The notes below the pieces were generated by a model. That model saw only the letters and a program-made list of their open reading frames with translations, was not told where the DNA came from and did not search any database. From assembly GCF_026340675.1 (NCBI RefSeq), contig NZ_JAPEOX010000002.1, positions 1,116,001 through 1,180,000 of the forward strand: DNA of 64,000 nucleotides, written 5' to 3'. Positions 35,408 to 43,112 of this stretch are shown here, piece by piece. Position 1 is the first letter of the stretch; every line of letters begins with the position of its first letter. Position numbers and translations under genes: made by a program. The stretch is from Streptomyces sp. NBC_01264 (GTDB lineage Bacteria; Actinomycetota; Actinomycetes; Streptomycetales; Streptomycetaceae).

Positions 35408-36244
35408 ATGACTGACCGGCCCTTGACGCTCATGGCAGTGCACGCCCACCCCGACGACGAGGCCACCGGCACCGGAGGGGTCCTCGCGCGGTATGCGGCG
35501 GAAGGCATCCGCACGGTTCTCGTGACCTGTACCGACGGCCGTTGCGGAGACGGACCGGGGGGCGTCAAACCGGGTACTCCCGGACACGACCCGGCGACGG
35601 TCGCCGCGATGCGCCGCCAGGAGCTCGAGGCGAGCCGCGACGTGCTGAAGATCAGTGATCTGGAGGTGCTGGACTACGGCGACTCCGGGATGATGGGCTG
35701 GCCGAGCAACGAGGCCCCCGGGGCCTTCTGGCAGACCCCCCTGGAGGAGGGCGCCGGCCGGCTCGCGGAACTCATGCGGCACTACCGGCCCGACGTGGTC
35801 GTCACCTATGACGAGAACGGCTTCTACGGCCACCCCGACCACATCCAGGCCCACCGCATCACGATGGCGGCGCTGGAGATGACCGACCTGACGCCGAAGG
35901 TGTACTGGACGACGATGCCCCGGTCCGCGATGCGGCGGTTCGGGGAGACCATGCGCGAGTTGCAGAGCGACGACATGCCGGAGCCGGATCCCGCCGAGGC
36001 CGCCGCGCTGGCCGAGATCGGTCTGCCCGACGAGGAGATCACCACCTGGGTGGACACCCTCGCCTTCAGCGGTCAGAAGTTCGACGCGCTGGCCGCGCAC
36101 GCCAGCCAGGGTGAGAACATCTTCTTCCTCAAGATGGGCAAGGAGAAGTTCGGCGAGCTGATGGGCACGGAGACCTTCCTGCGCGTCAAGGACGCCACCG
36201 GCGCGGCCCTCCCGGAGAACGACCTCTTCGCCGGACTCCGCTGA
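35408..36244 (+). CDS. PIG-L family deacetylase (MshB/Mca-like)
   Basis: 278 residues from ATG 35408, with GGAGGA 9 nt upstream. The zinc-binding motifs AHPDDE (residue 12) and GHPDHIQAH (about residue 140) identify a LmbE/PIG-L metal-dependent deacetylase. Length and the QKFDALAAHASQ segment resemble actinobacterial Mca/MshB, which act in mycothiol biosynthesis or detoxification by cutting amides of glucosamine-containing thiols. Which of these roles applies is unsettled. Confidence 0.87.
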   Translation: MTDRPLTLMAVHAHPDDEATGTGGVLARYAAEGIRTVLVTCTDGRCGDGPGGVKPGTPGHDPATVAAMRRQELEASRDVLKISDLEVLDYGDSGMMGWPSNEAPGAFWQTPLEEGAGRLAELMRHYRPDVVVTYDENGFYGHPDHIQAHRITMAALEMTDLTPKVYWTTMPRSAMRRFGETMRELQSDDMPEPDPAEAAALAEIGLPDEEITTWVDTLAFSGQKFDALAAHASQGENIFFLKMGKEKFGELMGTETFLRVKDATGAALPENDLFAGLR

Positions 36245-36313
36245 GCCACCCGCCGAGCAGGCCTCGCCTCGGCATACCTCACCTGCCGGCCCCGGGCGCC
36301 TCACGGCTCCGGG

Positions 36314-36362
36314 GCATCAGCCATCAGCTATCAGGCATCAGGCATCAGGCATCAGGCATCAG
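36314..36362. repeat. Seven-copy 7-bp tandem repeat (GCATCAG)
   Basis: Seven consecutive heptamers: five GCATCAG plus the variants CCATCAG and CTATCAG. On the minus strand the unit reads CTGATGC and contains TGATG, so it includes the stop of the quinone oxidoreductase gene (36345-36347). Unit number could vary by slippage. Confidence 0.9.
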
Positions 36363-37256
36363 CAGTACGAGCTTCCCGCGCGTGTGGCCCTTCTCGCTGA
36401 CGCGGTGCGCCTCCGCGACCTCGGTGAGCGGGAAGGTCTGCGCGACCGGGAGCGAGAAGCCCCCGGACTCGATGAGCGCACCGATCTCCCCGAGTACGTG
36501 GACCGCGCGGCCGGTGTCCCCGCGGCTGAACACCACCCCGTGCTCCTGCGCGCCGGCGAAGTCGGCGATCGTCACGACGTGGCCCGGACCGCCCGCGAGG
36601 TCGATGAGCTCGGGCAACATCCCGCTCCCGGCCACGTCGAGCGCCAGGTCGACGCCGTCGGGGGCGAGCGCGCGAACCCGGTCGAGGAGGCCCTCCCCGT
36701 AGGCGACGGGCTCGGCCCCGAGCGAGCGGAGGTACTCGTGGTTCGCTGGACCGGCGGTACCGATCACGCGCGCTCCGCGGGCCACGGCGAGCTGGACCGC
36801 GGCGCTGCCGACGCCTCCGGAGGCGCCGTTGACGAGCAGGCTGGTACCGCTGCCGACGCCGAGCTGGTCGAGCGCGCGCGTGGCCGTCTCGATGGCGGCC
36901 GGCAGCGCGGCGGCGCCCGGGAAGTCGAGCGCCGGCGAGACCGGCGCCCAGTACGAAAGCACCGCCAGCTCGGCCTGCGCCGCCCCCTCGGTGGAGAACC
37001 CGAACACCCTGTCCCCGACGGCCACGTCCCGGACACCCTCGCCGACCTCGTCGACGACACCCGCGGCCTCGTACCCCAGGGTCTGCGGGAGCTCCTGGTC
37101 CATCAGACCCCGGCGCTTCTTCCAGTCACTCGGGTTGACACCGGCCGCACGCACCGCGATGCGGACCTGCCCGGGACCCGGATGCGGATCGGGAAGCTCC
37201 ACGACCTCCAGGACCTCGGGTCCCCCGAACCTGCTGAAGCGAACAGCCCTCATCAT
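36345..37256 (-). CDS. Zinc-independent quinone oxidoreductase (MDR superfamily)
   Basis: 303 residues from ATG 37256 with GGAGAGGGG upstream. The GroES-like N-terminus (GQVRIAVRAAGVNPSDWKKR) is followed by a Rossmann domain with NGASGGVGSAAVQLAVARGA near residue 145. Zinc ligands are absent, as in NADPH:quinone reductases. The C-terminus (HTRGKLVLLMPDA) ends inside a 7-bp tandem repeat that supplies the stop codon. Function probably reduction of quinones or enones, cytoplasmic. Confidence 0.9.
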   Translation of the reverse strand: MMRAVRFSRFGGPEVLEVVELPDPHPGPGQVRIAVRAAGVNPSDWKKRRGLMDQELPQTLGYEAAGVVDEVGEGVRDVAVGDRVFGFSTEGAAQAELAVLSYWAPVSPALDFPGAAALPAAIETATRALDQLGVGSGTSLLVNGASGGVGSAAVQLAVARGARVIGTAGPANHEYLRSLGAEPVAYGEGLLDRVRALAPDGVDLALDVAGSGMLPELIDLAGGPGHVVTIADFAGAQEHGVVFSRGDTGRAVHVLGEIGALIESGGFSLPVAQTFPLTEVAEAHRVSEKGHTRGKLVLLMPDA

Positions 37257-37610
37257 TGCCCCTCTCCACACCGCCGACGCACGACTCCGCCCTCGCCCCA
37301 CCGTAGGCATGACCTCGCCAGGGTGGGCGGACGGACACGATGCCGCGTGCGGCGAGCAGGTCTTCGCGCCGCCCGAAGCGAAGCCACGTCGCCCCGGCCG
37401 CACCAGATGCACTCGGCGCGGGGACCAGCCAGCCGTTCGGCCACGACGGCCGCCCAGGCACCCGGCGTGTACGGGACCGGGCGGTCGAACTCCAGGGGCT
37501 TCATGGACAGACGCCCGGCGCGTGCCATGGCCTGGGGCAAGACGCGGCCGACGGGCTCCTCCTGTGAGGGCCAGGCGGCTTCGACGGTCGGGGTCGGGGT
37601 CGAGGTCGGG
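37257..37610. other. Intergenic region with a possible minus-strand gene fragment
   Basis: 354 bp between the oxidoreductase start and the broken paralogue. On the minus strand, 37380-37520 could encode LSMKPLEFDRPVPYTPGAWA and AECIWCG, which look protein-like, but the frame degenerates into Arg-rich sequence and has no clear start. Near 37585 there is a short GGTCGG-type tandem run. No firm gene. Confidence 0.25.
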
Positions 37611-37993
37611 TCAGGTGTTCTGGAAGTTCCAGAGGACGGCGACTTCGTCCTCGTTCACGGCGATCAGTCCGGCGCCCCAGTCGTACCGGCTGAAAGGGGC
37701 ACGGGTCCGGAAGGGCTGCTTGGAGAAGTCCGGGTGGTCGGGCTGCCAGCCGAGGTTGGTGTAGAAGCGGGTGCCCTCGGGAAAGCGCGAAAGGATCACC
37801 TCGGCGCGGCGTTCCCTCTCAGGCCTGTGCTCCGCCCAGCCCGGTGTCCCGGAGAGGTCCAGCCGGCTCCCCGCGACCCCGAGCAGGACCAATCCTCGTG
37901 CTCGCGCGGAGCGACAGCGACGAACGTGCAAAGCCACTCGTAGAGCTTGAGCGCGTCCGACCAGGCCGACGCGTCGAGTCGGTCCTGCTCCAC
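37611..37993 (-). pseudogene. Broken paralogue of the adjacent unknown gene
   Basis: From GTG 37993 (GAGGGAG upstream) the product starts EQDRLDASAWSDALKLYEWL, CTFVAVAPREHEDW, almost identical to the intact neighbour at 38074-38652. It then loses about 200 bp. Reading resumes in another frame with LVLLGVAGSRLDLSGTPGW, ERRAEVILSRFPEGTRFYTN, and ends VNEDEVAVLWNFQNT, again parallel to the neighbour. The junction has very short sequence identity with the flanks. This is a tandem duplicate that has lost its middle. Confidence 0.8.
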
Positions 37994-38073
37994 GATGTGC
38001 TCCCTCGTTCCGGTGCCGGGTGCAGCCCGCGAATGGCGGCCGCAAGTCCGGATTGTCCCTTCGGCTCTTCAGA

Positions 38074-38652
38074 TCAGATGGACAGGAAGTTCCAGAGCAC
38101 GGCGACTTCCTCGTCGTTCACCATGATCAGCCCGGCATCCCAGCCGTAGTGGCTGAAGGGGTCGAGGCCTTGGACGCCCTGCTCGTAGAAGTCGGGCCGG
38201 TCGCCCTTCCTGCCGATGTTGGAGTAGAAGCGGGTGCCGTCCGGGAACCGCGAAAGGATGACGTCTGCCCGGCGCTCCATCCGGGGTCTGCGTTCCTCCC
38301 AGCGCGGGGTCTTGGCGACGTCCAGGCCGAGTACTCCGAGCAGGACGACCAACGATCGCACCGAGGACCGGGGAAGCTCCCTCACCCTTGGGTGGAAGCG
38401 TTCAGCGTCCGCGAGGGTCGTAGGCGTCTCCAGCCACGGGAACAGCGGGTCCTCGCGTCGCTCGTCCTCGCCCTCGTAGGGGTCGATGGATTCCCAGCCC
38501 CGGGGATCACGTTTCTCCAGGCGCACGATCGCCCCGACATCGATCCACCAATCCTCGTGCTCGCGCGGAGCGACGGCGACGAACGTGCAAAGCCGCTCGT
38601 AGAGCTTGAGCGCGTCCGACCACGCCTCCGCGTCGAGTCGGCGTTGCCTCAT
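38074..38652 (-). CDS. Unknown protein, intact member of a tandem pair
   Basis: 192 residues from ATG 38652 with GAAGGAG upstream. Starts RLDAEAWSDALKLYERLCTF and ends AGLIMVNDEEVAVLWNFLSI. It is acidic in the middle (DPYEGEDERREDPLFPW), with no signal peptide or membrane segment. A damaged copy follows 80 bp downstream. I do not recognise the family; small, soluble, tandemly duplicated proteins like this are sometimes immunity proteins, but there is no toxin nearby to support that. Confidence 0.75.
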   Translation of the reverse strand: MRQRRLDAEAWSDALKLYERLCTFVAVAPREHEDWWIDVGAIVRLEKRDPRGWESIDPYEGEDERREDPLFPWLETPTTLADAERFHPRVRELPRSSVRSLVVLLGVLGLDVAKTPRWEERRPRMERRADVILSRFPDGTRFYSNIGRKGDRPDFYEQGVQGLDPFSHYGWDAGLIMVNDEEVAVLWNFLSI

Positions 38653-38827
38653 GGTCGGCTCCTTCGTCCGCCGGTTCCTTCAGGACGTCGGTGATGGGGC
38701 CCCGTCCGAGCGCGCCCGGTGGTCCCACATGTCCGAGGACAGCTATCGGCGGATCAGGACCGCTACCTGCGGAGGGCGCCACGTCAAAAGTGATCGCCGC
38801 ACGCCCTTAATCGGACCCGCCTCCGCA

Positions 38828-38850
38828 TTGCGGACAGATCCTGTCCGCAA
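38828..38850. promoter_or_regulatory. Perfect 10-bp inverted repeat in a divergent promoter region
   Basis: TTGCGGACAG, spacer ATC, CTGTCCGCAA. It lies in the 317-bp gap (38653-38969) between the divergent unknown gene and the TIGR03086 gene, 120 bp before the latter. The symmetry and location suggest a dimeric regulator site; as the flanking genes point away, a terminator is unlikely. The rest of the gap shows no gene. Confidence 0.6.
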
Positions 38851-38969
38851 GTCCGTGCACTCTGAAGTTGCTGGTGCGGCTCCCCCGGCTTCGACTGGGT
38901 GCTGGAGCCGACCCGCGAGCCCTGCGGACATGCGGCCGGGCTCCTCACCCCCCTGCGAAAGGCGCAACC

Positions 38970-39539
38970 GTGTCCGAGATCGTGCTGCTGGAGAAGGCCC
39001 TGAACCACACCACCGGACTGCTGGGCAATGTCACTCCCGACCGGTACGGCCGGCCGACGCCGTGCGAGGACTTCGACGTGCGGGCCCTGGCCAATCACCT
39101 CGTGGCCGGCAACCCCTACTACGTGACGCTGGCCCAGGGCGGCGGCCCGGACTTCTCCCTCTTCGCCCGCGACCAGATCGGCGACGAGCGGCCCGGCGAC
39201 GTCTACGCACGCGGCGCCGAGGACGTGCTCGCCGCCTGGCAGGGCGACGGCGCCCTGGAGCGGCAGATGCCGCTGCCCGGCGGCGGCTCGGGCCCGCGCA
39301 TCGTGGACCTGCACCTGCTGGAGGCCGTCCTGCACGGCTGGGACCTGGCCACCGCCACCGGCCAGGACCGCACCGGCGACCCCGAGGCCGTCCAGGCCGC
39401 CTTCGCCGGCTGGTACGGGAACTTCCCCGACCAGATCCGCCCCGCCACCGGCATGTTCGGCCCCTCCAAGCCCGCCCCGGACGACGCCCCGGCAGCCGAC
39501 CGGCTCGCCGCCTACTTCGGCCGCACCGTCCGACCCTGA
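38970..39539 (+). CDS. TIGR03086-type DinB-like metal-binding protein
   Basis: 189 residues from GTG 38970 (GAAAGG upstream). TPCEDFDVRALANHLVAGNP (about residues 29-48) is the signature of actinobacterial TIGR03086 proteins, relatives of the mycothiol-dependent maleylpyruvate isomerase N-domain. A His-bearing helix (VDLHLLEAVLHGWDLATATG) supplies further metal ligands. Probably a thiol-transferase-like or mycothiol-linked enzyme; the reaction is unknown. Confidence 0.87.
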   Translation: MSEIVLLEKALNHTTGLLGNVTPDRYGRPTPCEDFDVRALANHLVAGNPYYVTLAQGGGPDFSLFARDQIGDERPGDVYARGAEDVLAAWQGDGALERQMPLPGGGSGPRIVDLHLLEAVLHGWDLATATGQDRTGDPEAVQAAFAGWYGNFPDQIRPATGMFGPSKPAPDDAPAADRLAAYFGRTVRP

Positions 39540-39751
39540 CGGCCGCAGAGCCGGCCGGTCGCCGTAGGCGGCGCACGGACGAGCCCGGATGCCCGCCGCG
39601 TGAGCCCGAGAACCCGGGAATCCGGGAATCCGGGACCACCACCTGATCCCAAGGCATGATCCCGAGGCATGAGGCTCCGCCCCGGACCACCCCGGTCCTG
39701 GGCGGAGACCCTCTCCCACCCGCACCAACGAGAGGACGGCCGGCGCCTGCC

Positions 39752-40930
39752 ATGACCAACGCCCGAGCGAAGATCACCGACGAACAGCGGCGCGCCCGTC
39801 TCGCCACTGCCCACCTCCTCACGCCGAAGGCCCGCGCACGCACGCCCGAGGCGGTCGCCGCGGCGCTGCTCGCCCTGCATGCCACCGACCCGGCCACCGT
39901 GTACCTGTCGGTGGCGGCCCGCATGAAGGACCCGACGCCGGCGCTCCTGGAGCGGGCGCTGTACGAGGACCGGTCCCTGGTACGGATGCTGTGCATGCGC
40001 CGCACCATGTTCGTCGTCCCCCACGACCTCGCGCCCGTCGTCGACGCGTCCACCGCCCGGGCCGTCGCGGCCCGCGAACGCAGGAACCTCCTCAAGGTCC
40101 TGGGCGAACAGCACGGCCACGGCGATGCCTGGCTGGCCACCACCGAGCAGGCCGTCCTCGCGGCCCTGGCCGACCTCGGCGAGGCCACCGCCGCCCAGCT
40201 CGCCGACGCCGTACCCGCCCTCAAGACCCAGCTCTCCGTGGCCCCGGGCAAGCCGTACGCGGCCACGCCCCGCATCACCAGCCGTGTGCTCGGTGTGATG
40301 GCCGCCGAGAGCCGGATCCGCCGCGGCCGCCCCCTGGGCACCTGGGCCTCCTCCCAGTTCCGCTGGACCACGGCCGAACCCCACCCCGAACTGCACGCCG
40401 AGGACGCCAGGGCCGAGCTCGCCACCCACTACCTGCGTGCCTTCGGCCCCGCCGGCACCGAGGACGTCAAGTGGTGGACCGGCTGGACCCTCACCGACAC
40501 CCGCAAGGCCATCGCCCGGACCGGCGCCGTCGAAGTCGACCTCTCCCACGGCCCCGGCCACGCCCTGCCCGACCACCTGGACCCGCCCGAGGAGACCGCC
40601 CCGGCGGCCGTGCTGCTCCCCGGGCTCGACCCGACCGCCATGGGATGGCGCCATCGCGACTGGTACCTCGACCCCACCTCCGTGCCCGAACTCTTCGACG
40701 CCTACGGCAACATCGGCCCCACCCTGTGGTGGAACGGCCGCATCGCCGGAGGCTGGGCCCAGCGCCCCGACGGCGACATCGCCACCCACGCCCTGACGCC
40801 CGAAGGCCGCACCCGCGAGGCCCGCACGGCCGCCGCCACCGAGGCCGCCCGCATGGCCGCCTTCCTCGGCGACATCCGGATCCGCCCCAGCATGCGCACC
40901 CCCCTCGAACGCCGCCTCTCCGCCCCCTAG
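39752..40930 (+). CDS. Winged-helix DNA-binding protein (HTH_42, AlkZ/YcaQ-like)
   Basis: 392 residues from ATG 39752. The layout of a long N-terminal segment (LLTPKARARTPEAVAAALLA, LHATDPATVYLSVAARM), winged helices (TEQAVLAALADLGEATAAQL) and a C-terminal LLPGLDPTAMGWRHRDWYL, NGRIAGGW region matches PF06224. Some members, such as AlkZ and YcaQ, are DNA glycosylases that unhook crosslinked bases; the catalytic QxQ/QxE motif is not obvious here, so a repair role is only possible. Confidence 0.82.
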   Translation: MTNARAKITDEQRRARLATAHLLTPKARARTPEAVAAALLALHATDPATVYLSVAARMKDPTPALLERALYEDRSLVRMLCMRRTMFVVPHDLAPVVDASTARAVAARERRNLLKVLGEQHGHGDAWLATTEQAVLAALADLGEATAAQLADAVPALKTQLSVAPGKPYAATPRITSRVLGVMAAESRIRRGRPLGTWASSQFRWTTAEPHPELHAEDARAELATHYLRAFGPAGTEDVKWWTGWTLTDTRKAIARTGAVEVDLSHGPGHALPDHLDPPEETAPAAVLLPGLDPTAMGWRHRDWYLDPTSVPELFDAYGNIGPTLWWNGRIAGGWAQRPDGDIATHALTPEGRTREARTAAATEAARMAAFLGDIRIRPSMRTPLERRLSAP

Positions 40931-41033
40931 CGTCGCGAAGAGCTCCCGGAAGCGGTTCGGCGCGGCCCCGCCGGAAGTCTCTGGCTGTCAGGCCCACGAG
41001 GGCTCCGCCGTTCGTACGCGGTGGCGGCGGTGG

Positions 41034-42464
41034 CTATCCCCTGTACTCCTCCAGGAGCCGCAGCCAGATCTCGCTGATCGTCGGGAACGCCGGGACCGCG
41101 TGCCACAGGCGCTCGATGGGCACCTCGCCCACGACCGCGATCGTCGCCGCGTGCAGGAGCTCGGCCGCGCCCGGTCCGGCGAAGGTGACGCCGAGCAGGA
41201 TCTCGCGGTCCAGGTCCACCACCATGCGGGCCCGGCCCCGGTAGCCGTCGGCGTACAGGCCCGCGCCGGAGACCTTGCCGAGGTCGTAGTCCACGGCGCG
41301 GACCCGGTGGCCGGCGCGCTCCGCCTCCGCGAGGGTCAGGCCCACCGATGCCGCCTCCGGGTCGGTGAACACGGCCTGCGGCAGGGCCTGCGTATCGGCC
41401 GTCGCCGCGTGCGCTCCCCAACGGCCCGTGTCCAGCGACGCATTGTCCGCCGCGCGGGCGGCGATGACGGCTCCCGCGATCCGGGCCTGGTACTTGCCCT
41501 GATGGGTGAGCAGCGCCCGGTGGTTGACGTCGCCGACCGCGTACAGCCAGTCCGTCCCCGGTACCCGGCAGCTGTCGTCCACCGCGATCCACCCGCCCGG
41601 GGCGAGCCCGACGGTGTCGAGGCCGATGTCCTCGGTGCGCGGGGCGCGCCCCGTCGCCATCAGCAGCTCGTCGCCTTCCAGCGTCTCGCCGCCTTCGAGC
41701 ACCACGGTGACGGGCCCGGTCGAGCCGTCCCGTACGACGGACTCGACGGCCACGCCCGTACGGACCACCGCGCCCGCCTCGCGCAGCGCGTCGGCGACCA
41801 GTTCCCCGGCGAAGGGCTCCATGCGCGGCAGCAGCCGGGAACCCCGTACGAGCACGGTCACCTCGGAGCCGAGCGCCTGCCAGGCCGTGGCCATCTCCGC
41901 GGCCACCACCGACCCGCCGACGATCAGCAGCCGGCCCGGCGCGGCCTGCGCCGACGTGGCCTCGCGGCTGGTCCACGGCCGGGCGTCCGCGATGCCCGGC
42001 AGCTCGGGGATCACGGCTCGGGTACCGGTCGCGACGACGACCGCGTGCCGGGCGGAGAGCACGTGGTGCTCCCCCTCCGGGCTGGTGACGGCGACCTTGC
42101 GGACTCCGTACAGCCTGCCGTGGCCCCGGTACACGTGGGCGCCGACCGACTCCAGCCAGTCGATCTGGCCGTCGTCCTTCCAGCTCCCGGTCCAGTAGTC
42201 GCGGTGCGCGAGGACCGCTTCCGCGTCCAGCGGACCGGCCGCCGCCCCCGCAAGACCGGGCACCCGGCGCGCATCCGCCCGGGCCAGCGCCGGGCGGAGC
42301 AGCGCCTTGCTGGGGATGCAGGCCCAGTACGAGCACTCACCGCCCACCAGCTCGCTCTCGACCAGCGCCGTGCTCAGCCCGGCGGCGCGGGTCCGGTCGA
42401 CCACGTTCTCGCCGGCCGGCCCCCCGCCGAGGACCACTACGTCGTACTCCACCGCTTCGCTCAT
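41034..42464 (-). CDS. Pyridine nucleotide-disulfide oxidoreductase, class I
   Basis: 476 residues from ATG 42464. FAD motif LGGGPAGENVVDRTRAAGL, redox disulfide C44-SYWA-C49 followed by IPSKALLRP, NAD(P) motif IVGGSVVAAEMATAWQALG (VVAAE in place of the usual GxxxxE pattern) and the second FAD motif YAVGDVNHRALLTHQGKYQA. The C-terminal active-site motif, normally HPTxSE, reads AFPTISE, so the acid-base His is missing. It lies 39 bp behind thioredoxin in the same direction. Could reduce a low-molecular-weight disulfide or act differently from lipoamide dehydrogenase. Confidence 0.88.
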   Translation of the reverse strand: MSEAVEYDVVVLGGGPAGENVVDRTRAAGLSTALVESELVGGECSYWACIPSKALLRPALARADARRVPGLAGAAAGPLDAEAVLAHRDYWTGSWKDDGQIDWLESVGAHVYRGHGRLYGVRKVAVTSPEGEHHVLSARHAVVVATGTRAVIPELPGIADARPWTSREATSAQAAPGRLLIVGGSVVAAEMATAWQALGSEVTVLVRGSRLLPRMEPFAGELVADALREAGAVVRTGVAVESVVRDGSTGPVTVVLEGGETLEGDELLMATGRAPRTEDIGLDTVGLAPGGWIAVDDSCRVPGTDWLYAVGDVNHRALLTHQGKYQARIAGAVIAARAADNASLDTGRWGAHAATADTQALPQAVFTDPEAASVGLTLAEAERAGHRVRAVDYDLGKVSGAGLYADGYRGRARMVVDLDREILLGVTFAGPGAAELLHAATIAVVGEVPIERLWHAVPAFPTISEIWLRLLEEYRG

Positions 42465-42503
42465 CCGGCCAGTCTCACCGCACGGCCGCGGCCCGTCACG
42501 TAA

Positions 42504-42911
42504 TCAGGCGTCCGGCGTGCCGGGCTCCCCGGCCGCGGCGCCGTCGGCGCCCGCCTGCTCGGCGGCGATCTTCGTCCGTACCTCGTCCATGTCCAGGGCC
42601 CGGGCCTGGGTGATGAGGTCCGTCAGCGCCGCCTCGGGCAGCGCGCCGGGCTGCGAGAAGATCGCGACCTGGTCCCGGACGATCATCAGGGTCGGGATCG
42701 AGCTGATCTGGAAGGCCGCGGCGAGTTCCTGCTGCGCCTCGGTGTCCACCTTGGCGAAGAGCAGGTCGGGGTTGGCCTCGGCGGCCTTCTCGTAGACCGG
42801 GGCGAACTGCAGGCAGGGACGGCACCAGCCCGCCCAGAAGTCGATCAGGACGAAGGCGTTCTCGCTCACCGTCCGGTCGAAGTTCTCCTTGGTGAGTTCG
42901 ACAGTAGCCAC
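42504..42911 (-). CDS. Thioredoxin family protein (WCRPC active site)
   Basis: 135 residues from GTG 42911 with GGAGGT about 10 nt upstream. The fold is standard (NAFVLIDFWAGWC, LLFAKVDTEAQQELAAAFQI, SSIPTLMIVRDQ with cis-Pro). The active site is C30-R-P-C33 rather than CGPC, which should shift the redox potential. An Ala/Gly/Glu-rich tail of about 25 residues is extra. The gene precedes the disulfide oxidoreductase and is probably cotranscribed with it. Confidence 0.92.
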   Translation of the reverse strand: MATVELTKENFDRTVSENAFVLIDFWAGWCRPCLQFAPVYEKAAEANPDLLFAKVDTEAQQELAAAFQISSIPTLMIVRDQVAIFSQPGALPEAALTDLITQARALDMDEVRTKIAAEQAGADGAAAGEPGTPDA

Positions 42912-43112
42912 GGTATTCCAGACCTCCAGAGTGCTGTGCTGCTTGTTTTCCCTGAACGAACGACCGAATCGAAGCATTCCTGGCCGCGCACGATGCACGC
43001 AATGCGCAAAATGTACCCATCTGGATCGGCGGTACGGATCCGCGCGCGCCCTCGTCGCCGAGGCCACCCGGGCCGGCTGGTCGCGGGAGAGCGGGAGATG
43101 GGACGAGACCCT

